This document shows positions 1 through 6,800 of a stretch of DNA of 8,927 nt, in pieces. Origin of the DNA: Lachnospiraceae bacterium UBA1778. Lineage in GTDB: Bacteria; Bacillota; Clostridia; Lachnospirales; Lachnospiraceae. Both the position numbers and the translations under genes were made by a program. The notes under the pieces are model-generated. The model made no database searches, was not told the DNA's origin, and was given only the letters and a program-made list of their open reading frames with translations. The stretch covers positions 1 to 8,927 of the forward strand of contig DCGM01000095.1 in assembly GCA_002315255.1 (NCBI GenBank), read 5' to 3'. The number at the start of each line of letters is the position of its first letter. The first letter of the stretch is position 1.

Positions 1-90
1 TTTGCATCATTTGAGCCGCTCTTTCGGACACGGCGTCTGCTTTAATAAGTTTACCGGCCGCGGCGGAAAGAGCGGCTCAAATGATGCAAA
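1..90. repeat. Perfect 25-bp inverted repeat flush with left edge
   Basis: Bases 1-25 are the exact reverse complement of bases 66-90, with a 40-base intervening loop (26-65); pairing stops at 26/65 (G opposite G). The right arm encodes the conserved K-S-G-S-N-D-A-N stretch of an M18 aminopeptidase, so it is the genuine copy. The left arm, read in frame, gives residues unlike the family. The most likely origin is a fold-back chimera made during amplification, library preparation or assembly. A right-edge palindrome supports this. A real genomic hairpin is less likely. Confidence 0.9.
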
Positions 91-337
91 TGCGGAATAT
101 ATCGCAGTTATCCGCCGTATTATGGATGATAATGACGTCCGCTTCCAGACCTGCGAGCTTGGCAAGGTTGATCAGGGCGGCGGCGGAACGATCGCTTACA
201 TCTCCGCAAAATACGGCATGGAAGTCATCGATGCAGGCGTCGCAGTCCTTTGCATGCATGCACCGTGGGAAATCTGCTCGAAGTCCGATATTTATGAAAC
301 GAAGAAAGCATATCGCGCTTTCTTAAGAGAAGCGTAA
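2..337 (+). CDS. M18-family aminopeptidase, C-terminal fragment
   Basis: This is the last ~100 residues of a metallo-aminopeptidase of family M18 (aspartyl aminopeptidase-like), a cytosolic zinc enzyme that removes N-terminal residues from peptides; full-length members are roughly 430-470 aa. The visible family segments are GVCFNKFTG, KSGSNDANAE, ELGKVDQGGGGTIAYI, a GMEVIDAGVAVL strand, and MHAPWE followed by SK.DIYET. The His of MHAPWE (codon 257-259) sits where the family has a metal-ligand histidine. The 5' part is missing. The first eight codons or so (2-25) are probably not real, because they are a reverse-complement copy of 66-90; trustworthy sequence starts near base 26. The gene ends in TAA at 335-337 and is followed by 86 bases before the next gene, with no clear terminator. 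It is probably an unrelated housekeeping neighbour of the glycan cluster. Confidence 0.9.
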   Translation: MHHLSRSFGHGVCFNKFTGRGGKSGSNDANAEYIAVIRRIMDDNDVRFQTCELGKVDQGGGGTIAYISAKYGMEVIDAGVAVLCMHAPWEICSKSDIYETKKAYRAFLREA

Positions 338-403
338 AACATTATTTATGATTGGCGAAACCTGCGGTGAGTGGGCTCCACCTGAGTAGGATTCACTGCT
401 TAT

Positions 404-409
404 AAGGAA
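404..409 (+). promoter_or_regulatory. Weak, distant Shine-Dalgarno for the membrane protein
   Basis: AAGGAA ends 14 bases before the ATG at 424, which is longer than usual. No better site lies nearer to it or to the second in-frame ATG at 430. The rest of 338-423 holds a small GTGG-GCT-CCAC hairpin (about 371-381) without a T-tract, so it is not a convincing terminator. Confidence 0.4.
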
Positions 410-423
410 TTAATCAGCCTGGG

Positions 424-2397
424 ATGAACATGAACAACCCATCAACTCAAAACAACAATATAGAGCGAATTGGCGGTTTTATCTATCATTATCGGTATCC
501 GCTGGCTCTTGTGTTACTGTTTTTGGCAGTTTTAAGCGGGACGAACGGCTCATCGATCGCCGGGTGGGCGGAAATCCTTAAGGAGCCCGAACTTCTGTCT
601 GATACGCTGTTCGGTCATCCGAGGCTCGTTCGAGCCGATGAATTTGCCACCCAATCCGCGCTCCTTTTAAGCCAGTTTAAAGGCCTTCAGCCGCTATCTT
701 ATTTCAGCGCGCAGATCGGCGGACGGATCAGTGACATGTTCTTAGTTTATGGCCAGCCCGCATGGGACATTGCCGAGATTTTCCGTCCGTTCCATTGGGG
801 CTTCCTGTTTCTCGGAATCGATTACGGAATGTCATTTTACTGGTGGGGACGGCTTATTTTCCTTTTCCTTTCGTCGTTTGAACTGGCAATGCTCTTCACC
901 GACGGAAAGAAATATTTCGCCGTTCTCCTAAGCTTTTTTATCGCGTTCTCCCCGTTTGTCCAGTGGTGGTACGCAACGAACGGCTGCGCGGAAATGCTGA
1001 TTTATGTCAATTACGGCATCGTGATGGTCTACCGGTTCTTAAAAGAGAAACGGTTCGGTATCCGGATTCTTTATGCGCTCGCATTTGTGATTCCGGCCGG
1101 CGGCTTTGCTTTGACCATGTATCCGGCCTGGATGATTCCGCTTTTTTGGATCGCTGTCGGATTCCTCATTGCGCTGATTATCCGCGACCGGAAAGAGATG
1201 AAGGTGCTTTGCCCGTCCTTCTTCCTCGGAATCGCTGCATTCCTTCTCTTGTTTGGCGGCGGAATGCTGTATGTCTTAACGAAATCGTCGGATACGGTTC
1301 AGCTCATGTTGAACTCCGCTTATCCCGGCGCGCGGAAGATGAACGGAGGAGAGCCGTTTTTTGCGCCATTCCTTTATACCTATGTATCAAACTTTTTCCT
1401 TCAGGTGAAGGAGACATATACGGTGATTAACTCGGTGGAAATCGCCGGATTCTATAGCTTTTATCCGTTAGGACTCTTTCTCGCGGTTTATGTGATGATC
1501 CGGCGGAAAAAAGCCGATCACCTTTTAATTGCCGGACTGATTCTCGATGTCGTGCTTTCGTTTTATGCGATCGTCGGCTTCCCGAGATTTCTTTCCGCTG
1601 TCACGCTCCTCATGTACTCGGCAGCTCCGCGGGTCTTCCGAATTATCGGTTATCTCCACCTTCTCGTTCTGTTCCGCGCTGTATCTTTGATGCCGGAGCT
1701 TACATGGAAGGAATTACCCAAAAAAGGAATCCTTCTCGCAGGAGCCGCGGTCATCTGCACGAGTATCGCTGCATTGGCAGGGTGGAGATTCTATCAGGGC
1801 GACTACTATCGCTGGATGTTTGTGATTTCCGCGGCAGTCCTGTTCGGTGCAATGCTTCTCCTGATGGGCACCTCGATCAAGCCGCTTCGAAAGTGGAGTG
1901 TCCTTCTTTTATCGCTGTTTGCGGTATTAACAGTCATTTTGGTCAATCCGATCCAGAAGGGGATGGATATTTTCGATAAAAGTCCGACGGTGAGCGCGGT
2001 CTTCTCCATCAAAGAGGAGGACCCGGAAGGGCTTTGGCTCGTCGACAACTTAAACTACCCAAGTTCGAATATACCGCTTTTGACCGGTGCTTCCGACTTT
2101 AACGCTACGCATGTCTACCCGGATTTAGAGACCTGGAAGCAGGTGGATCCGGAAGGGCAGTATGAAGAGATCTATAATCGTTATGCGCATATTCAAGTCA
2201 AGCTCACGGAGGAAGATACATCCTTCACACTGCTACAGCCCGATAATTTCCAAGTTAATCTGAATGTTCGAGAGCTGTCTAAATTTAATATATCGTATAT
2301 TCTGACCGACCGGGCGCTGGAAGACCTTTTGCCGGATTGCCGATGCATGAAAGTGCTTGAAAACGGATTAAGGATCTATTCAGTTTCGTACGAGTGA
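424..2397 (+). CDS. Polytopic membrane protein, GT-C-like glycosyltransferase candidate
   Basis: This 657-aa integral membrane protein has a short cytoplasmic N-terminus rich in Asn, a first helix at about residues 26-45, and then a long extracytoplasmic loop. That loop contains HPRLVRADEF (Asp72, Glu73) followed by a LLLSQ segment. About ten or more further hydrophobic helices run from residue ~125 to ~507, ending in a ~150-residue soluble tail (508-657) that contains no helix. A first outer loop carrying acidic residues is the usual place for the catalytic Asp/Glu in GT-C-fold, lipid-phosphate-sugar-dependent glycosyltransferases. The next gene is a polyprenyl-phosphate GT2, the normal partner of such an enzyme. 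Together these suggest transfer of a lipid-linked sugar to a surface glycan outside the membrane. The class is inferred from topology and context; I do not recognise a named family with certainty. A polysaccharide polymerase or YfhO-like protein are alternatives. The start at ATG 424 is uncertain; ATG 430 is also possible. Confidence 0.75.
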   Translation: MNMNNPSTQNNNIERIGGFIYHYRYPLALVLLFLAVLSGTNGSSIAGWAEILKEPELLSDTLFGHPRLVRADEFATQSALLLSQFKGLQPLSYFSAQIGGRISDMFLVYGQPAWDIAEIFRPFHWGFLFLGIDYGMSFYWWGRLIFLFLSSFELAMLFTDGKKYFAVLLSFFIAFSPFVQWWYATNGCAEMLIYVNYGIVMVYRFLKEKRFGIRILYALAFVIPAGGFALTMYPAWMIPLFWIAVGFLIALIIRDRKEMKVLCPSFFLGIAAFLLLFGGGMLYVLTKSSDTVQLMLNSAYPGARKMNGGEPFFAPFLYTYVSNFFLQVKETYTVINSVEIAGFYSFYPLGLFLAVYVMIRRKKADHLLIAGLILDVVLSFYAIVGFPRFLSAVTLLMYSAAPRVFRIIGYLHLLVLFRAVSLMPELTWKELPKKGILLAGAAVICTSIAALAGWRFYQGDYYRWMFVISAAVLFGAMLLLMGTSIKPLRKWSVLLLSLFAVLTVILVNPIQKGMDIFDKSPTVSAVFSIKEEDPEGLWLVDNLNYPSSNIPLLTGASDFNATHVYPDLETWKQVDPEGQYEEIYNRYAHIQVKLTEEDTSFTLLQPDNFQVNLNVRELSKFNISYILTDRALEDLLPDCRCMKVLENGLRIYSVSYE

Positions 2398-2585
2398 AAG
2401 TTTCGCACAGGAATGAACATAGTCCGCAAAGGATTACGGACAGATAATGATTACGGACCATAAGATACTGACAGATTAGATTTATGGGCAGTAAAGAATA
2501 CATGCAGAACAGAAATAGAACAGAAACAGAAGAGAAACAGAACAGTTTAGGATTACGAAACAGTAACAGAAACGAGAGGAGAACA
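2398..2585 (+). other. Purine-rich intergenic spacer with short direct repeats
   Basis: This 188-base gap before the GT2 gene has composition unlike the flanking coding DNA. GATTACGGAC occurs at 2432-2441 and 2449-2458 (period 17), and AGGATTACG occurs at 2430-2438 and 2549-2557. ACAGAA recurs about five times between 2500 and 2575. The stretch after 2484 is open in frame with the GT2 gene, but it would encode a polar Asn/Arg/Glu/Thr-rich tail that is not family-like and its ATG has no ribosome site. I see no good promoter pair and no terminator. It may be an untranslated leader. Confidence 0.6.
2573..2582 (+). promoter_or_regulatory. Ribosome-binding site fixing the GT2 start at 2586
   Basis: A CGAGAGGAGA stretch lies directly upstream of ATG 2586 with normal spacing. 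The longer in-frame ATG at 2484 is preceded by AGATTAGATTT, which has no Shine-Dalgarno. The protein from 2586 begins MDKIAVLIPCYNEE, a standard GT2 beginning. Confidence 0.8.
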
Positions 2586-3524
2586 ATGGATAAAATCGCA
2601 GTGTTGATCCCTTGCTACAATGAAGAGAAGACGATCGAGAAGGTTGTCAAGGATTTTAAGGCCGCTTTACCGGAAGCCGTTATCTATGTATATAACAACA
2701 ATTCTTCTGACCGGACGGCTGAGATAGCAGCAGAAGCCGGCGCCGTCGTCCGGAATGAATACCTCCAAGGAAAAGGAAATGTAATCCGCCGGATGTTCCG
2801 TGAGATCGACGCAGAATGCTATATCATGACGGACGGCGATGACACGTATCCTGCAGAGTTTGCGCCGGAGATGGCTTCATTGGTCCTTGATAAGCATGCC
2901 GATATGGTGGTCGGCGACCGTCTGTCCTCCACTTATTTCGAGGAGAACAAGCGCCCGTTCCATAATGCCGGAAACTCAATGGTGCGAAGCACGATCAACC
3001 ATCTTTTTAAGAGCAATATCCGTGATATTATGACCGGTTATCGCGCCTTCAGCTTTTTATTTGTGAAGAGCTTCCCGGTTCTTTCCAAAGGATTTGAAAT
3101 CGAAACCGAGATGACTATTTTTGCGGTTGACCAGAACATGCAGGTCGAGAATGTGATTGTAACGTATCGCGACCGTCCGGAAGGGTCTGTCTCGAAGCTG
3201 AACACGGTTAAGGACGGGATTAAGGTTCTTCTGACCATTGGCCGCCTTTTCCGGAACTATCAGCCTTTTAAATGTTTCGGATTGATTTCGCTTCTTCTGT
3301 CGCTTGTATCGGTCGGCTTCCTGATCCCGGTCCTGATTGATTTTGCAAAGACCGGCCTCGTCGCGAAGTTCCCGACGTTAATCGTCTGCTGCTTCGTGTT
3401 ATTAGCCGCCTTGGTTTCCTTCTTTACCGGTCTGATCCTTTCGATTCTCCGTGCCCGCGCAAAGCAGGAATTTGAAATCGAGCTTCATCATATCGACGAA
3501 CGGAAAAAACGTCTGGAGGAATAA
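2586..3524 (+). CDS. Membrane-anchored GT2, polyprenyl-phosphate glycosyltransferase type
   Basis: This 312-aa enzyme has an N-terminal cytoplasmic GT-A domain: VLIPCYNEE at residues 6-14, NNNSSDRT at 37-44 for nucleotide binding, the metal-binding DGDD at 83-86, RDIMTGYRAF from 146, GFEIETEM, and RPEGSVSKL near 197-205. Two hydrophobic helices follow (about 231-251 and 262-288), then a charged cytoplasmic tail. This is the layout of GtrB, GacI/SccN and DPM-synthase-like enzymes, which move a sugar from a nucleotide donor to undecaprenyl phosphate. The sugar cannot be told from the sequence. The upstream membrane protein is the likely user of the lipid-linked sugar; no GtrA-type flippase is in the window. 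The stop codon (3522-3524) is one base before the next start, so the two genes are very likely one transcript. Confidence 0.88.
   Translation: MDKIAVLIPCYNEEKTIEKVVKDFKAALPEAVIYVYNNNSSDRTAEIAAEAGAVVRNEYLQGKGNVIRRMFREIDAECYIMTDGDDTYPAEFAPEMASLVLDKHADMVVGDRLSSTYFEENKRPFHNAGNSMVRSTINHLFKSNIRDIMTGYRAFSFLFVKSFPVLSKGFEIETEMTIFAVDQNMQVENVIVTYRDRPEGSVSKLNTVKDGIKVLLTIGRLFRNYQPFKCFGLISLLLSLVSVGFLIPVLIDFAKTGLVAKFPTLIVCCFVLLAALVSFFTGLILSILRARAKQEFEIELHHIDERKKRLEE
3515..3520 (+). promoter_or_regulatory. Shine-Dalgarno of the large glycosyltransferase, inside the GT2 gene
   Basis: GGAGGA lies within the last codons of the GT2 gene, five bases before ATG 3526. This favours ATG 3526 over the overlapping GTG at 3451, and it implies translational coupling between the two genes. 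Confidence 0.85.
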
Positions 3525-3525
3525 G

Positions 3526-3810
3526 ATGCAGATTTCCATCGAGTCCCTGGTCTATGAAAATGAAAGAATCGCAGTTCGCGGATTCGCGGTGCCGAAGGAC
3601 GGCGCCGCGATTTCCGTGTCTCTTTCGGACGAAAAAGGGATTACATTGCCGGCTGATGTTTTGTATGAGTTCCGTCAGGATGTCCTGAATACGGAGGCTT
3701 CCGCCGTTTCCGACCGCGCTTACGGATTTTTCCTTCTCTATCGCGGCGAGACAGATCTGAAAACCTTTCTGGTTATTCGTTCCGAAGGGGAGAAGGAATG
3801 CCGGAAGACC
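3526..3810 (+). other. Beta-rich 'GWA' module, copy 1
   Basis: Residues 1-95 of the 1406-aa protein. Alternating hydrophobic strands contain IAVRGFAV (15-22), a FRQDV and, later, YGFFLLY. The same pattern (I.GWA, R.D, GF) recurs in the middle of this protein and at the start of the next gene. The function is unknown; an accessory carbohydrate-binding or spacing role is a guess. Confidence 0.55.
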
Positions 3811-6800
3811 GACCTTCTGAAGCTTTGGAAGGAGCAGGAAAAGAAAAAAGCAGCGCCCGACAAACAGCATAAAGAGATGCTTTCGGAGGCCGGAATCTAT
3901 GATTTATTCCGGCAGGAGCATCAGGTTTCCGATGAGGCGCTTCTGATCCAGTCGCGCTCCGTCTTTAAGATTTCCCCGTCCTTCCTCGTCGTCTTATCTT
4001 CGGATAACCCGTCAGAATCGCTGTTCCGCGCGCATGTTTCAGCGTTAAAAAAGCAGACTTATTCGAACTTTTCCGTGCTCTATACCGGGGAGTACGGTTC
4101 TTTCCTGCAGGAGAAAACAGGAGAGGCGGACCGTTCATGCGGCGGTTCCGCTGAAAAATCATCTGACATCGCCGCGGTTAGAACGTTTGATAACGCGGCT
4201 GAAGCCATGGCTGATTATGTTCTCTTTTTATCGGACGAGGACATCCCTTCTCCGTCATTCTTCTATGAAATCGTAAAACTGATCAATGAAAAACGCGAGA
4301 ATCCGGATCTCGTCTATACGGACCACGACAGAATCAATGACCCCGACGGGCATCATGTGCTTCCGGTCTTTAAGCCCGATTATTCGCCGGTTTATCTCCA
4401 TTCTATGAATTATATCGGCCAAAGCTTCGTCGTGTCGATGCATTGTCTGATGCGGGCGTTCGGGAAGGAAGCCTGCGGCAAAAATCAAACCGCGGAATCA
4501 TCTTTTAAGCCGATTCTGATGGACCCCGAATCGATCGATTTGCTTTTGAAGAAGGCTGCTTCTACAGAACCTTATGACCGCCTCCTCCGCCTATGTGATG
4601 CGGTCGAGTGTCCGGTTTTCCATCTGCCGAAAGTCCTGTTTTCGAAGCTTCAGAATCTTAACGGAAAAGCTGAGCCGGAAGTGAAACTGGAAGCGCGGAA
4701 TGCGATTTCGGAGGCGATCCGGGAGTCGTTTGAGCGCCGCGGCCTTACGGCGCATGTTTCCCCGATGGAAGAGGAGCAATCGTACGAAATGCATCCTGTT
4801 TTGTCGGAAAAACCGCTTGTTTCTGTGCTGATTCCGAACAAGGACCATCGGGAGGACCTGAAACGCTGCATTAAGTCGCTTCAGAATGTTTCGACGTATC
4901 AGAACATAGAAATCATTATCATTGAAAATAACAGCGAAACCGAAGAGATTTTCGCTTTTTATAACGAACTTGTGGCGAACGATCCGCGGATCCGTATCGT
5001 CACCTATCAGGGCGCTTTTAACTATTCGGCGATCAATAACCTCGGCGCGCGCGAAGCGCATGGCGAATATCTGCTCCTTTTAAACAATGATACCGAAGTC
5101 CTTTCGCCGGATTTCTTAGAGTCGATGGTTGCTTATGCGAAGTACGCGGATGCAGGCGCAGTCGGCGCGAAGCTTCTCTATCAGGATTCTTCGATCCAGC
5201 ATTGCGGCGTTCTTTGCGGTGTGGACGGAAAAGAGATCATCCATATGTACTGCGGCGTCTCGGAGGATGCGCACGGCTATATGAACCGGACGCTTCTTCC
5301 CTGCCATGCGTCGGCTGTTACAGGCGCATGTATGCTTACACCGCGTGCGCTTTATGAAAGCTTAGGCGGCCTCGACGAGAAACTCGCTGTCGCCTACAAT
5401 GATATCGAATATTGTCTCCATGTGCAGGAGCAGGGCTATCCGGTCCTCTGCGATAATTTCGCGCGGCTTCATCATTTTGAATCGAAGAGCCGCGGATTGG
5501 AAGATACCCGCGAAAAAGAAGAGCGCCTTGAAAAGGAAAAGGAAGTTCTTTTCAACCGGTATCCGGAGCGCATGGCGCGTGACCCTTATTATAATGACAA
5601 TCTTTCGCTGAAGCGCGGCTATTTTATGATTCCGGTGGCGGAAGCGAAGTGGCTGGAAAACGACCGCGACCGTCTCTTCCTTTATACCGACATTATCTCG
5701 AAGAGCGGGGAAGAGGCGACCGTTCTCGGCTGGGCGATCAGCACGAAGCATGACGTGTCCTTCCGCATCCTGAATTCCCGCGGACAGGAGGTGCCGTACA
5801 CCTTTGAAACTATTCCGCGCCCGGATGCGAGTGTCGCCATTATGCATAGCTATGAGAAGACGGATTGCGGCTTTAAGCTTCATTTCAATGATACCGACGG
5901 AAGCACCTACCAGCTCGTCGTAAAAGACGGAGAACTTACAAAAACGCTTCGGTTTTCCTTAGATCCGAAGGCATTGAAACGGCGTCAGTACCAGACGGTA
6001 GAAACGCTCCGCACCTATGTGAAAGGGAAGGATTTCCTGAAATCTGCATGGAAGGAAGAAGGGAAAGAGGTCTTCCTAAAGCAGCTTTCCGGCGATCTTT
6101 TACAGGACCGCTTCCGCTATCCGGAATGGTTTAAGCGCCATCAGGCGGATGAAGCCGAGCTTCAAGCGCAGCGGAATACGGAATTTGCGTACCGCCCGAA
6201 GATTTCATTGATCGTTCCGGCATTCCGGACGCCCGAAAAATTCCTTCGGGAAATGGTTTCTTCCGTGACCGCGCAGACGTATGCGAACTGGGAACTTTGC
6301 GTGGCAGACGGAAGCTTCCCGGACCGCTCGGTTGCTGATGTGCTGGAGAAGCTTCATCAGGAAGACCCGCGGATCGTTTACCGCGTGCTTGAAAAGAATT
6401 ACGGGATTTCCGGGAACACGAATAAGGCGCTCGAAATCGCGACCGGCGAGTGGATCGCGTTAATGGATCACGACGATATTTTAGAGCCGTCGGCGCTCTA
6501 TGAGATGGTCCGCGTCATGAATGAAAATCCGGAAACCGATTCTGTTTATACGGATGAAGACAAGATTTCTATGGACTTATCGACGGTCTTCGAGCCTGCG
6601 TTTAAGCCGGATTATGATGTCGAACTTTTAAAATCCGGAAATTATATCTGCCATTTCTTCGCTTCGCGGCGTGAAATTATCGAGCAGGCAGGCGAGTTCG
6701 ATCCGCTCTGTGACGGTGCGCAGGACCTCGACTTTATCCTCCGGACGACAGAGATTTCGCGTCACACAGCGCATATTCCGAAGATTTTATATCATTGGCG

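Noticed and set aside
1..90. The left inverted repeat as a terminator, attachment site or mobile-element end
   Set aside because: It lies inside conserved aminopeptidase coding sequence, one arm is nonsense for the family, and it touches the sequence edge, so an artefact is simpler.
371..381. Small GTGG-GCT-CCAC hairpin as a terminator after the aminopeptidase
   Set aside because: The stem is only four pairs and there is no T-tract after it.
2444..2497. GATAAT (2444-2449) and CTGACA (2468-2473) as promoter elements
   Set aside because: Neither has an acceptable partner at proper spacing; short matches are expected in such A-rich DNA.
2484..2585. A 34-residue N-terminal extension of the GT2 protein
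   Set aside because: Its ATG lacks a ribosome site, the residues are low-complexity polar, and the GT2 family normally begins at the 2586 start with its clear Shine-Dalgarno.
3424..3870. Minus-strand open frame of 148 codons overlapping the GT2/large glycosyltransferase junction
   Set aside because: It lies opposite two well-supported genes, shows no family motif, and is explained by codon composition of the + strand.
5362..5883. Minus-strand open frame of 173 codons inside the large glycosyltransferase
   Set aside because: It is a shadow of the strongly supported GT2 type B coding sequence and has no recognisable motif.
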